Shown here: positions 28,057 through 38,626 of the stretch, in pieces
Position numbering within the stretch: the first letter of the stretch is position 1
Layout of the letters: the number at the start of each line of letters is the position of its first letter
NCBI GenBank assembly: GCA_020631375.1
Contig: JAHDHJ010000006.1
Span: 1-41,157 of the forward strand
Direction of reading: 5' to 3'
DNA length: 41,157 nucleotides
Source of the DNA: Saprospiraceae bacterium
GTDB lineage: Bacteria; Bacteroidota; Bacteroidia; Chitinophagales; Saprospiraceae
The notes under the pieces: generated by a model
The model's input: the letters and a program-made list of their open reading frames with translations, nothing else
Told to the model about the DNA's origin: nothing
Database searches by the model: none
Made by a program: the position numbers and the translations under genes

Positions 28057-29139
28057 ATGTCAATATTGAATAAAGAATCCAAAGCCTTTATAGAAAGGTA
28101 TCTTAATAATGCATCCCCTACAAGTTTTGAATCTCCTGGACAAAGAATTTGGTTAGATTACCTCAAACCTTATATCGATGATTGGGGTTCTGATAATTAT
28201 GGAACCGTGTATGGTATCATCAATCCCGGACAGGATTATAAAGTTGTCATCGAAGCCCATGCCGATGAAATTTCTTGGTACGTTTCCTATATTTCTGATA
28301 ATGGAATGCTAACCGTTTGCCGAAATGGTGGCTCCGACCACATGATCGCTCCTTCGAAAAGAGTAAATATCCACACCCGTAAAAATGGAATTGTAACCGG
28401 AGTTTTCGGATGGCCGGCCATCCATACCCGTAAAGGTGAAAATGCAAAACTAGCCCCTTCTCTTGATAATATTTTTATCGACGTAGGAGCCAAAAATAAG
28501 AAAGAGGTATTGGAAATGGGAATACATGTGGGCTGCGTTATCACTTATCCGGATCCAATTATCGAATTGAATGATCGTTATTATTGCGGCAGGGCCTTGG
28601 ATAATAGAATGGGAGGTGTGTGCATAGCCGAAGTAGCTCGTTTACTTAAAGAAAACAAAATTGAATTACCTTACACTTTATATATCGTAAATTCAGTTCA
28701 AGAAGAAGTGGGTTTGAGAGGTGCCAGCATGATTGCACACACCTTATCACCCGATTTGGCCATCGTAACGGATGTTACACATGATACAACTACCCCCTTA
28801 ATTAATAAAAAGAAATATGGAGATATCAAATGTGGTTTGGGACCAACGGTCACTTATGCTCCTCCATGTCATATAAATGTCGTTAGGTTGGCAGAAGATG
28901 TAGCTACGAACCATGAAATCCCATTCCAACGTGAAGCGGCAAGCAGAGCTACCGGAACCGATACGGATGCCTTTGCTTTTTCCAAAGGAGGAGTTCCATC
29001 TGTTTTGATTTCTCTTCCCTTACGTTATATGCATACCACAGTAGAAATGGCACACAAAGATGATATTGAAAACACCATCAAATGGATGTATGAAATGCTT
29101 CGGGCTGTAAAAAAAGGACAAAGCTTCAAATACATTTAA
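28057..29139 (+). CDS. M42 family metallopeptidase (glutamyl aminopeptidase-like)
   Basis: 360-aa ORF; KVVIEAHADEISWYV, CGRALDNRMGGVCIAEVARLL, NSVQEEVGLRGASM, TGTDTDAFAFSKGGVPSVLISLPLRYMHT. Confidence 0.94.
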   Translation: MSILNKESKAFIERYLNNASPTSFESPGQRIWLDYLKPYIDDWGSDNYGTVYGIINPGQDYKVVIEAHADEISWYVSYISDNGMLTVCRNGGSDHMIAPSKRVNIHTRKNGIVTGVFGWPAIHTRKGENAKLAPSLDNIFIDVGAKNKKEVLEMGIHVGCVITYPDPIIELNDRYYCGRALDNRMGGVCIAEVARLLKENKIELPYTLYIVNSVQEEVGLRGASMIAHTLSPDLAIVTDVTHDTTTPLINKKKYGDIKCGLGPTVTYAPPCHINVVRLAEDVATNHEIPFQREAASRATGTDTDAFAFSKGGVPSVLISLPLRYMHTTVEMAHKDDIENTIKWMYEMLRAVKKGQSFKYI

Positions 29140-29148
29140 TAAGTAAGC

Positions 29149-29179
29149 AGCTGTCCGAAGTTTGAAACTTCGGACAGCT
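29149..29179. repeat. Second copy of the 31-nt palindrome found at 8743-8773
   Basis: agctgtccgaagtttgaaacttcggacagct; differs from the first copy only at the centre base; lies between convergent genes. Confidence 0.85.
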
Positions 29180-29184
29180 CCTAC

Positions 29185-30330
29185 CTATTTTACCTTCCTT
29201 CCTTTCCATTCATATTGTTTGATGAAATTCGCTGCCATTCCAATCGTAAAAATATACGTAATATGAAAGAATTGTGAAATGAAAAAAGTTTTCATTAAAT
29301 CCTTTCGTTGAAAAAAATGGCTCATCTTTTTTAAGAAAAAATAATCAGCTATACCTTTTCCAATTAAAATAATAAGCATATTAATCAATAATAATTTCGG
29401 AAAAAAAACAAGAAAAATAATGGAGGTAAAAAAATTAAAGCAAGTAAAAAAAACAATCGCATTAATAAATAAAACTCTTAGATCATCATAGTCTGCATTT
29501 TTGGTCGCCCAGCGTAAGCGTTGTTGGTAGAAAGATGATATAGTTGGCTTGGCTTGTGTATAGACCGTTGCCTTTTCTTGTTTAAGGAAACCAATGCCAT
29601 CAGGATATTTTTCTGCAATTTTATGTAGGAGAAACATATCATCACCAGAAGCCTTTTCTTCGTTTCCAGAAAATCCATTCACTTCTAGAAAAACATCTTT
29701 CTCATATGCTAAATTCGCCCCATTGCACATGCGCATAAATTGTTGTTGGATGCCCGCCGCGGTTACTCCCATCATGCCAATAAAATCCAAGGATTGGAAT
29801 TTTTCTAAGATATTTTTTTCTTGGTGAAAATTGACAGGTGCCGCAATGAGTTTATATATTTTTTCTTCGTAAAAAGAAACTAGATTTTCCAACCAATTTT
29901 CGTTCATGACACAATCCGCATCCGTCGTGATGATGAGTTGTCCAGTTGCTAAGGGGATGGCAGTTTCGATAGCTGTTTTCTTAAAGGAAGTAATTTTTTC
30001 TTGCTCGATATAATCCCCTAATGAAATAACTAATTTATTTTTAAATGGATGATTTTTTGCTATCTGAAGCGTGTCATCTTCAGAATGGTCATCCACAAAA
30101 ATACATTGGAATAAATTCTCTGGATAATTTTGTCTTGCCAGGGCATCCAACAGAAAGGGTAGGGCGGTTGCCTCATTTCGTCCGACGATAATAATAGAAA
30201 CGGAAGTGGTCGGCGTAAAATCTTCAGGGATTTTCCATTCAGGTGTAGCATTCCATCCTTTCAAAGTGAAGCGGATAGCCAACATATAAGCCAGCGTACA
30301 TACAATAGAAAATCCTACAAAAAAATACAC
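29185..30330 (-). CDS. Membrane-associated family 2 glycosyltransferase
   Basis: 381-aa ORF; TTSVSIIIVGRNEATALPFLLDAL, CIFVDDHSEDDT, ITTDADCVMNENWL, YQQRLRWATKN (Q-x-x-R-W). Confidence 0.92.
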   Translation of the reverse strand: MYFFVGFSIVCTLAYMLAIRFTLKGWNATPEWKIPEDFTPTTSVSIIIVGRNEATALPFLLDALARQNYPENLFQCIFVDDHSEDDTLQIAKNHPFKNKLVISLGDYIEQEKITSFKKTAIETAIPLATGQLIITTDADCVMNENWLENLVSFYEEKIYKLIAAPVNFHQEKNILEKFQSLDFIGMMGVTAAGIQQQFMRMCNGANLAYEKDVFLEVNGFSGNEEKASGDDMFLLHKIAEKYPDGIGFLKQEKATVYTQAKPTISSFYQQRLRWATKNADYDDLRVLFINAIVFFTCFNFFTSIIFLVFFPKLLLINMLIILIGKGIADYFFLKKMSHFFQRKDLMKTFFISQFFHITYIFTIGMAANFIKQYEWKGRKVK

Positions 30331-30356
30331 GTATAATTTTAATATTGATTCGGCAC

Positions 30357-30400
30357 AAAAATAAAACCTCCATCATTTTTTGTGACGGAGGTTTTATTTT
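30357..30400 (-). terminator. Terminator hairpin (possibly bidirectional)
   Basis: aaaataaaacctcc...ggaggttttatttt, adjacent to the stop of the 30400..30912 ORF. Confidence 0.7.
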
Positions 30401-30912
30401 TATTTGAAAAATTCATCGTAGGAATTATCATCCCTCTTTTTATTTTTGACTTCACCCACATCTGGTAATTCAATAATGGTCGGTTCCTCATCCACAATTT
30501 CCTCGAATTCTAGATATTCATCGTCCTTTTCCTCTTTTTTATTCCAAATGCTTTCCGCTTTGCTGTTGTCGATTTTTCGTAACATCATCGCTTTGCCAAA
30601 AAGATAAAAAACAACAAAAGGCAACAAAGCTAAAGTCAATAAAACGGCACCGATACCCAACACCCAATTTTCCTTGAAAATATTGGAAATGAATTTCCCA
30701 AAATCAAGGTAAACATTATGATTGATGATAAGGGTTGCTATGGCAAGAATAGGCATCGCCCAAGATGCGAGATAGAACAATCCTTTTACCAAGAAATAAA
30801 TAATGACGATAGAAATCACCAATGTAAGCACGCCCATAAGGGGATTTGCTCTATAGTTTTTTCTTTGATTCAACATATTCAGATTTGATTGATACATATA
30901 CTTATCTACCAT
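30400..30912 (-). CDS. Hypothetical membrane protein
   Basis: 170-aa ORF with TM segments and acidic/basic C-terminal tail. Confidence 0.6.
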   Translation of the reverse strand: MVDKYMYQSNLNMLNQRKNYRANPLMGVLTLVISIVIIYFLVKGLFYLASWAMPILAIATLIINHNVYLDFGKFISNIFKENWVLGIGAVLLTLALLPFVVFYLFGKAMMLRKIDNSKAESIWNKKEEKDDEYLEFEEIVDEEPTIIELPDVGEVKNKKRDDNSYDEFFK

Positions 30913-30981
30913 CTAAATTACAAAAAGGTTGACTTTTTCTCCCATCATCATGATAAAAAGCTTCAGAATATCGACGAATGA

Positions 30982-32919
30982 TTAGTTTTTAATGATTTTC
31001 TGTGTAGATACCAAGGCTCCGGATGTACTACGGATAAAATATGCCCCTGAAGAAATATCTATTACAGATAATGTCTTAGAATCGCTATTGGACAATAGCC
31101 ACTGTTTCGTCAATTTGCCCTGCATATCAAAAATTTCTATTTGGATTTGATTAATAGAATTTTCCCATTCGAACGTAATTTCATCCTTCACAATAGAAGG
31201 GTAAACCTGAATCCAATTTCGTTTGTCGTGATCTACTATTACCGTCTTGGATATTTCTTCCGAACCATCCAAATCAATCATTCTAAGTCGATAATAATTC
31301 CGACCCAATTGAGCATTTTTATGAATGAATTCATATTGTACTTTTTCTAACGATTCTCCTTGTGCAAAAACATCGCCCACCGCTCTGAAATTAGAACCAT
31401 CCATACTGTGTTCAATTATAAAATGGGAAGAATTAATTTCAGATAAGCTCACCCATTCTAAACGACTTTGTAATTCAGGTAATGCAAAGACATCAAAAGA
31501 AGCCAATTCTATAGGTACAAAAGCAGGACATCCCATATCTGTTGAACTACCCCATATGTAATACACGTACTCTGGGTGGTCGATAAAAGGATTTCGGTTG
31601 CCTTGTATTGAAAAAACAGCATTATTCCGATCAGTTTCCTTTTGACTTACAGCGTCGTTTTCGTGCCAATCCAGCAAAGTTTGTAACAGCCAAGAATCAA
31701 AAGCGGTATAGGAAACGCCATCCATCGCATCTGTATAATTACCTTCCCAATCATCAATATCGTAATTATAACGAGTGGAAAAATAAAGATACATCCGTGC
31801 AAAATCCCCTTTGTAAGCATCTATCGGTTCGAAGACCATTCCAGAATAACTGGGATGCGTACAATCTCCAACTTGGCAACCGTTATCAGAAGTATAGGCA
31901 TTGCCTGGATTGGATGTACTTGTCCCATCATTTTCTCCAAGTGGGTAATTCCACTTTTTGGTATTAACGACTTTATCCGAAGGAACCACATAGTGGATGT
32001 CGGTATATTGGGTATCCAAACTGCCGGTGCCACCGCCCCACCAAGATTTGGGATAGGTATGTTCTCGGTTATAAAAATCCCCTTCATTATTGGTAGATGT
32101 TCCTACATCTCGATCGGCTCCTAGTGTAAATTCGTAGGGTTCTGCTCCAGCAGGATTATCCGAAAACATATCATATACAATTTCTGCAGTAGCTGCATCA
32201 TTCCATCGACGATCCGTGACAAAATGAGAATCCCAAACATCAAAGGAAGAAGAAGAATATTCTATTTTTGTATGTCCATTAATCAATTCGTGAAGCCCTT
32301 GTTTCAAATCATAACATTTGTCTCCAGCATCAATATCGGCAATGATGTCAGCATAATAATCTGCAGTAAGGCGAACGTTATCAATACTCCAACCCTGCGT
32401 TCCGGAGCCTTGACTGATATAACGGAATGCTAGGTAAACCGAAGTGCCGGTAATGGCACTCAAATCAATGGAACGCTGAAAAAGATAATTGGATATATAT
32501 GTATCGTTAGCATTATCATATAAATCAGTAGACAAGGAATTCCAAGTGGCGTTCGATACTGCCGTTCCTGTACCCGAACCATCATAATCTGTAGAATATA
32601 ATAAGGTAAGACCGTTCATGGCTGTATTGTTATTATACTCGAAAGAGAAAAATTCGATATCGTAATTATCTAGATTGAAAGCCGGGGAAATGAGCCAATC
32701 TTCATCATTGTTTCCATCATTATCATAAAACTCCATATAGATTCGTCCACCAAAAGAAGTGCAAGACCATTCGTCTGCGGCTTCCGAATCGCCGGAGCCT
32801 CTTACTGTATTCCAAGTAACACTGCCACAATTGTTGAAGTCTTCTGTGTGTACGATAGTATTGGCGAGGGGTATCTGTAAACTCCATAGGAGAATTAAAA
32901 AAGTAAAAATTAATCTCAT
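30982..32919 (-). CDS. Secreted endonuclease I family nuclease with choice-of-anchor-J-like N-terminal domain and T9SS sorting domain
   Basis: 645-aa ORF; signal peptide; DWLISPAFNLDNYD...RYISQGSGTQGWSIDNV; FYNREHTYPKSWWGGGTGSLDTQYTDIHYVVPSDKVVNTKKWNYPLG; C-terminal VYPSIVKDEITFEW...GAYFIRSTSGALVSTQKIIKN. Confidence 0.9.
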   Translation of the reverse strand: MRLIFTFLILLWSLQIPLANTIVHTEDFNNCGSVTWNTVRGSGDSEAADEWSCTSFGGRIYMEFYDNDGNNDEDWLISPAFNLDNYDIEFFSFEYNNNTAMNGLTLLYSTDYDGSGTGTAVSNATWNSLSTDLYDNANDTYISNYLFQRSIDLSAITGTSVYLAFRYISQGSGTQGWSIDNVRLTADYYADIIADIDAGDKCYDLKQGLHELINGHTKIEYSSSSFDVWDSHFVTDRRWNDAATAEIVYDMFSDNPAGAEPYEFTLGADRDVGTSTNNEGDFYNREHTYPKSWWGGGTGSLDTQYTDIHYVVPSDKVVNTKKWNYPLGENDGTSTSNPGNAYTSDNGCQVGDCTHPSYSGMVFEPIDAYKGDFARMYLYFSTRYNYDIDDWEGNYTDAMDGVSYTAFDSWLLQTLLDWHENDAVSQKETDRNNAVFSIQGNRNPFIDHPEYVYYIWGSSTDMGCPAFVPIELASFDVFALPELQSRLEWVSLSEINSSHFIIEHSMDGSNFRAVGDVFAQGESLEKVQYEFIHKNAQLGRNYYRLRMIDLDGSEEISKTVIVDHDKRNWIQVYPSIVKDEITFEWENSINQIQIEIFDMQGKLTKQWLLSNSDSKTLSVIDISSGAYFIRSTSGALVSTQKIIKN

Positions 32920-32993
32920 AAATTATTTATGGTTCAAGGTCCTTAAATTTTTGGCTTCAAGGGAAAATGAGATTCAAATGAGTTTGGGCTGAA

Positions 32994-35813
32994 TTAGTTT
33001 TTAATAATTTTCTGAATGTGAATAATGTTTTTATTTTCTTTGATATGTAATAAATAAATTCCGGTAGAAAAATCAGAGATATCCAAGTAAGATTGATTTG
33101 CTGATTTTGATAGAACCAATTTTCCTAACGTATTGTATATGTGTATTTCTTGATTTTCGTTCAAGGAGGAAATATTTATTATTCCTTTTGTCGGATTCGG
33201 ATACACAGAAATTAAGCTTTCTCCTAATGTAGAATTGTTTTCTCTAGCAGGCGAACAATTCGTTTGTACTTCGAAGGCTCCGATATCAACGGTATTGAAA
33301 AAACGGTTATTCCCGTTAATATCAATCGGGCCAACAGCAGCCGGATCTGAACCATTATTCACTACGGGAGAACATTCATTAACAGAATAATCTGCATTCA
33401 ACATAAGGTCACCGGCGGTATCAGAATAAAGGTTATTAATCGTCGTTCCTAAAACAGAACTTCCTTGTACATAACAATGTTCCGTCAGTAAATTGATAAT
33501 TCCATTGTTGTAATCCTTAAAAGATTTCAAATAAGAAATATTTTGATGGGCAACAATACAATTTCTAAAATTAGCATCTAATTGATCGCCAAATCCTACT
33601 TGCATCGTTACTAAATATCTGTCCTTCGCTTCACCTAATATTGTAGTGTTGATGACATCCAAGGTTTGATCCCTATTTGTCGCAATGGTACCAATGGCAT
33701 TGGCATTTTTAGAAATATTGTTGGCAATGAGAGAATTTTCGATATACGTGTATAAAGAATTATTAATTTCAATGGCACAACGTACCAAAGAATTATTATC
33801 GATTATCCGACTTCTTTTAATATACATCTGGGTTTCATTGCTGTGATAAATCGCAGCACCATAATTGGCGGTATTCAGTTCGAAGGTGCAATCCTCAAAA
33901 GTAACGTTGGGTGAAAGATAGGCAAATATTCCACCACCATAAATGGCAAAATTATTGGAGAAAATGACATTAATAAATGTTGACGTACTTCCCGTCGAAT
34001 ATACTCCACCACCTCTGGCTCTGGCGAAGGTAGCAGCTTGATTGGCACTCCCATCAGAAATGGTCAATCCATCTAGCACGACATTGCTAACGTTGGCCAA
34101 TTTCACAACTCTGAATGAATTGCCATCATGCCCAGCCATATTATCCACTTCACCAGAAAGGATCGTTGAATAGGTATTCGGCTCTCTTACACCACCGCCC
34201 GCAGGATATCCACCTAATAAGATGGCATCTGATGGAACATCAAATGAAATACCTCTACTTGTACCCGACGTTGGTTTGTATGTTCCTTCGGCGATATGGA
34301 TGGTTTCTCCCATACCTATCGCCAAGGCATCTTGTAAATCTGTAAAGGCATTCGCCCAAGAAGAACCATCGTTGTTTCCAGTAGCAGATGCATCTACAAA
34401 CAACCCACAACTCACAGTACATGATGGGCATGCCACATTATCCGACGTCCCCCAAATATATGAAACATATTCCGGGTGATCAATTAAAGGATTTCTATTT
34501 CCTTGAATGGAAAATATCGCATTATTCCGATCCAATTCTTTTGTACTAACGGGATCGCTTTCATGCCATTCCAATAAAGTTTGTAAAAGCCAGGGTTCAA
34601 AACAAGTATAAGAATCACCACTCAGAGCTTCCGGATAATTACTAGCCCAACCTGCGATTTCATGATTATAACGGATGGCAAAATACAGATACATTCTGGC
34701 GTAATCACCTTTGTAATAATCAATGGGTTCAAAGACGGCACCCGAAAAATCAGGATGGGTACAGTCTCCAATTTGACCGCCATTCTCCGTTGTATAAGAA
34801 GAGGATCCGCCGGCATCATTATTCCCTAAAGGATAATTCCATTTTTTGTAATTTACATATTTGTCGGATGGAATGACATAATGGATGTCGGTGTGCTGTG
34901 TATCGAGACTGGTCGTTCCTCCTCCCCACCAAGATTTAGGGAAAATGTGTTCTCTATTGTAATAAATGCCCTCTGCCACTGAATTCCCACCCGGGTCTTT
35001 GTCAGCTCCATGGGTGAACTCATAAGGCTCAGGACCAGAAGGATTATCCGAATACATATCATAAACTATTTGGGCTGTTCCGGCATCATTCCATCTTCTA
35101 TCTGTAGTATATTGAGAATCCCATACATCAAATTCAGTACCCGAATAGGTAATGGAGTTATGATCGTTGATATGCTCGTGAAGTTCTTTTAAGAGTTCGT
35201 TACATTTCATACCCGTAGCGACCAAAGGTTCGATGGTACTATAATAATCGCCTGAAATCGTTACGTTATCGATGCTCCAGCCCTGGGTTCCATTACCCGG
35301 ACTGATATATCTGAAAGCAAAATAAACCGAACTACCACTAATGGAACTTACATCAATAGAAGGATGGAACAGGAAATTGTACAAGTAAGCATCCGCATCA
35401 ATATTAAATAAATCGATAGGAATTTCTACCCATGTGGCATTGTCTACAGATGAGGCTGTTCCGGAACCGTCATAGTTGGTAGAATAGAAAAAGGATAAGC
35501 CTACAGCATCTGTATGGTTATCATATTCGAAAGAAAGATAATCTATTGAAGTGTTATTGAGATTGACTGAAGGGGAAATGAGCCAATCTTCATCGTTGTT
35601 CCCGTCATTATCATAAAATTCCATGTAAGTACGTCCATTATAAGTGGTGCAATTCCATTGGTCGAAAGATTCCGTATCGGAACTGCCTCGAACGGTTGTC
35701 CATGAAATGGAAGAACAATTATCAAAATCCTCAGAATGGATAATGGTGTTGGCTAATAGGGGAGCTGTGAAAAATACACATAATAAAAATAAGTGCAATG
35801 TAAATACTCTCAT
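32994..35813 (-). CDS. Secreted endonuclease I family nuclease fused to a right-handed beta-helix domain and T9SS sorting domain
   Basis: 939-aa ORF; YYNREHIFPKSWWGGGTTSLDTQHTDIHYVIPSDKYVNYKKWNYPLG; FVDASATGNNDGSSWANAFTDLQDAL...GGGVYSTGSTSTFINVIFSNN...; C-terminal VYPNPTKGIINISS...TGIYLLHIKENKNIIHIQKIIKN. Confidence 0.9.
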   Translation of the reverse strand: MRVFTLHLFLLCVFFTAPLLANTIIHSEDFDNCSSISWTTVRGSSDTESFDQWNCTTYNGRTYMEFYDNDGNNDEDWLISPSVNLNNTSIDYLSFEYDNHTDAVGLSFFYSTNYDGSGTASSVDNATWVEIPIDLFNIDADAYLYNFLFHPSIDVSSISGSSVYFAFRYISPGNGTQGWSIDNVTISGDYYSTIEPLVATGMKCNELLKELHEHINDHNSITYSGTEFDVWDSQYTTDRRWNDAGTAQIVYDMYSDNPSGPEPYEFTHGADKDPGGNSVAEGIYYNREHIFPKSWWGGGTTSLDTQHTDIHYVIPSDKYVNYKKWNYPLGNNDAGGSSSYTTENGGQIGDCTHPDFSGAVFEPIDYYKGDYARMYLYFAIRYNHEIAGWASNYPEALSGDSYTCFEPWLLQTLLEWHESDPVSTKELDRNNAIFSIQGNRNPLIDHPEYVSYIWGTSDNVACPSCTVSCGLFVDASATGNNDGSSWANAFTDLQDALAIGMGETIHIAEGTYKPTSGTSRGISFDVPSDAILLGGYPAGGGVREPNTYSTILSGEVDNMAGHDGNSFRVVKLANVSNVVLDGLTISDGSANQAATFARARGGGVYSTGSTSTFINVIFSNNFAIYGGGIFAYLSPNVTFEDCTFELNTANYGAAIYHSNETQMYIKRSRIIDNNSLVRCAIEINNSLYTYIENSLIANNISKNANAIGTIATNRDQTLDVINTTILGEAKDRYLVTMQVGFGDQLDANFRNCIVAHQNISYLKSFKDYNNGIINLLTEHCYVQGSSVLGTTINNLYSDTAGDLMLNADYSVNECSPVVNNGSDPAAVGPIDINGNNRFFNTVDIGAFEVQTNCSPARENNSTLGESLISVYPNPTKGIINISSLNENQEIHIYNTLGKLVLSKSANQSYLDISDFSTGIYLLHIKENKNIIHIQKIIKN

Positions 35814-35856
35814 TATCAGGAATGGTTAGATTTGCTTTAAAATTTGCCAAGGGAGA

Positions 35857-35864
35857 CAAATATA
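35857..35864 (-). promoter_or_regulatory. Candidate -7 element (TATATTTG on minus strand) for the beta-helix nuclease gene
   Basis: Exact TAnnTTTG match about 44 bp upstream of the start at 35813. Confidence 0.4.
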
Positions 35865-35947
35865 TAATAAGTATCGTTATGTAGCGAAATAAAAAAAGAA
35901 AATTCTTACAGTTTGTGACTTCATAAAATAAAAAATGTCACTTTGGT

Positions 35948-37711
35948 TTAGGCTGTGGTCGTATTGAACTGCATTTCATACAATTCCTTATAATGGCCGT
36001 CCTTTAGTTGAAGAAGTTCATCATGGCTTCCCATTTCTTGGATTTCTCCTTGATGCAACACCATAATGGTATCAGCATGGCGGATGGTGGAAAGCCGATG
36101 AGCAATAATAATGGAAGTTCTTTTCTGAATCAATTTCTCAATCGCATATTGGATAATGGATTCGGTTTCCGGATCGATGGACGAGGTGGCTTCGTCCAAT
36201 ATGAGGATGTCCGGATTGAAAACCAAGGCACGTACAAAAGAAATCAATTGTCTTTGTCCCATAGAAAGAGTAGCACCTCTTTCCATAACTTCATAATCAT
36301 ATCCTCCCGGTAATTTTTCAATGAATTCGTGGGCACCGATAAGTTTAGCAGATGCTATAACTTCTTCTCTGGAAATACTTTCATCCCTTAGGGTGATATT
36401 TTCCAAAACTGAACCCGAAAATAGAAAAACATCTTGAAGGACCATCGACAACCGGCTTCGTAAGGCATTCAGCTCGTAATCTTGTATAGGAATACCATCT
36501 ATTTGGATCTTCCCGGATTTTATTTCATAAAAACGATTCAGGATATTGATGATGGTCGTTTTACCGGAGCCGGTACTCCCCACAATGGCCAGTGTTTTAC
36601 CAGCTTCCAAATCGAAACTGATATTTTTAAGGACTTCATGTAAACCATCGTAAGCAAAATGGACTTTTTCAAAAGAAATGTGCCCTTTTAATTTTTCGGG
36701 TTGGATAGTTCCTTTGTTATTTATGAATGAGTTATTATCGAGGATACCAAAAACACGTTCTGAAGCGACTAAACCCATTTGCAAAGTATTGAACTTATCC
36801 GCCAACATTCTGATGGGTCTGAAAAGCATTCCCAAGTACAGAGGAAAAGCGACTAAAACTCCAATGGTAACTTCATTGCTTAGTACCCCTTTGGCTCCCC
36901 ACCAAATCATTAGACCCAAAGAAGAAGCTGAAAGAATTTCCACAACCGGAAAAAAGATGGAATAATATAAAATGGTATTGATATTGGCTTTCCTATACTC
37001 TCTATTGATTTCCTTGAAATTGTCCAATTCTTTTTCTTCGGCATTGAATATTTGAACAATCCGCATACCGGTAATCCTTTCTTGTAGAAAGGCATTCATA
37101 TTAGAAATCTGAGTTCTTACAATTTGATAAGCTGCCTTCACTTTTTCCTTGAAAATATAGGTAGCGATAATTAAAAGTGGAACAGTGGACAAACAGATAA
37201 TGGACAGTCGCCAACTGGTAGAAAACATCACAGCCAAAACAACTACCAAGGTCAATATATCTGCAATAATGGTTATGACTCCTTGTGAGAATATATTATT
37301 GATGGTTTCGATGTCGCTGATGGTTCGGGTGGTGGATCTACCCACAGGTGTATGATCGAAATAAGTGAGTTTGAGCCGGGTGATGTGCCTAAAGACTTTC
37401 ACCCTCAAATCCCGAATGACAGATTGCCCTAAGAGGTTCGCCACAAAAATAAAGGAATACCTCATAGCTGCTTGAAGAAAAAGAACACCCACCAGCATCA
37501 TAATCATGAAGATCAATCCATCATAATTGAAATCCATGATATAATTATCTACAGTATATTGAATCAGGTAGGGGCGGAGTACGGCCAAAGGTGCTAAAAT
37601 AATCGCTAAAGATGCAGCTAATATAAAAGCTGATTTATAGGGGCGTGCTAGGGACAAAACCCGTCCTAGTAAAATGAAATCAATTTTATTACTTGATTGT
37701 TCTGTACTCAT
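35948..37711 (-). CDS. ABC transporter with fused permease and ATPase (MsbA/LmrA-like exporter)
   Basis: TM domain; Walker A VGSTGSGKTTIINIL; signature LSMGQRQLISFVRAL; Walker B ILILDEATSSID. The ORF extends to 37756, but the Met at 37711 (MSTEQSSNKIDF) is a plausible start. Confidence 0.94.
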   Translation of the reverse strand: MSTEQSSNKIDFILLGRVLSLARPYKSAFILAASLAIILAPLAVLRPYLIQYTVDNYIMDFNYDGLIFMIMMLVGVLFLQAAMRYSFIFVANLLGQSVIRDLRVKVFRHITRLKLTYFDHTPVGRSTTRTISDIETINNIFSQGVITIIADILTLVVVLAVMFSTSWRLSIICLSTVPLLIIATYIFKEKVKAAYQIVRTQISNMNAFLQERITGMRIVQIFNAEEKELDNFKEINREYRKANINTILYYSIFFPVVEILSASSLGLMIWWGAKGVLSNEVTIGVLVAFPLYLGMLFRPIRMLADKFNTLQMGLVASERVFGILDNNSFINNKGTIQPEKLKGHISFEKVHFAYDGLHEVLKNISFDLEAGKTLAIVGSTGSGKTTIINILNRFYEIKSGKIQIDGIPIQDYELNALRSRLSMVLQDVFLFSGSVLENITLRDESISREEVIASAKLIGAHEFIEKLPGGYDYEVMERGATLSMGQRQLISFVRALVFNPDILILDEATSSIDPETESIIQYAIEKLIQKRTSIIIAHRLSTIRHADTIMVLHQGEIQEMGSHDELLQLKDGHYKELYEMQFNTTTA

Positions 37712-37776
37712 TCCATATACCCAACAGAAAAATGCCCTGTTTGGTTTTGGGAACAAAGGTAGTTCTTTTCGGGTAA

Positions 37777-38478
37777 TTACAATTTTCCTTCATCAGCAAA
37801 ACTAAAATAGCCATTCTCCGAAATGATAATATGATCCAAAACTTGGATTTCCATGGTTTGTCCAGCTTTTTTTAATTTTCTTGTTATGTCAATGTCCGCT
37901 TGGCTTGGATTTAAATTACCTGAAGGGTGATTATGGAAAAGAATAATCCCACTGGCCAATGATTCTATGGCTTTTCTAAAAATGATCTTTGCATCGACCA
38001 CTGTTCCTGCCACACCTCCGGCGCTCACTTTCTCCTTGGAGATAACTCTATTGGCCCGATTGAGCAATAGTATCCAAAATTCTTCATATGGAAGATCCAT
38101 CAGTAAAGGAGCGAGTAATTGGTAAGCATCCTGGCTACTTGTGATTTGTGTTTTCTCCTTAATGGGGGAGAGCTGTCTTCTTTTTCCTAATTCTAGCGCA
38201 GCAGCGATAGAAATCGCCTTAGCTTCTCCAATCCCCTTGAATTTCATCAGATCATTCAGTGAACTTTTCCCCAATTCATTGAGGTTATGATTCACCCTTG
38301 CTAAAATTTTCTGTGCCAAACCGACAGCAGATTCTTCCCTCGACCCCGAGCCAATAAGAATCGCTATCAGTTCTGCATCAGTTAGGCTATGCTTGCCCTT
38401 GGAAATGAGTTTTTCTCTTGGACGGTCTGCTTCAGCCCAAGATTTTATACCCAAATTGTTGTTGTAAGTTGTTGACAT
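37777..38478 (-). CDS. radC: RadC family JAB-domain protein
   Basis: 233-aa ORF; IKSWAEADRPREKLISKGKHSLTDAELIAILIGSGSREESAVGLA; ILFHNHPSGNLNPSQADIDITRKLKKAG. Confidence 0.95.
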   Translation of the reverse strand: MSTTYNNNLGIKSWAEADRPREKLISKGKHSLTDAELIAILIGSGSREESAVGLAQKILARVNHNLNELGKSSLNDLMKFKGIGEAKAISIAAALELGKRRQLSPIKEKTQITSSQDAYQLLAPLLMDLPYEEFWILLLNRANRVISKEKVSAGGVAGTVVDAKIIFRKAIESLASGIILFHNHPSGNLNPSQADIDITRKLKKAGQTMEIQVLDHIIISENGYFSFADEGKL

Positions 38479-38626
38479 TTCACATGCATTTGATACATAG
38501 ACGCAACAGAATGTGGAATTCCATAAAAATCAAATTATTTTTTTCAATAATGTTAAACTATTGTTGAACACTGCTCGAGTAATCAAATTCTGCTATATTA
38601 CAACCGAACTAAATCTTATTCATATC

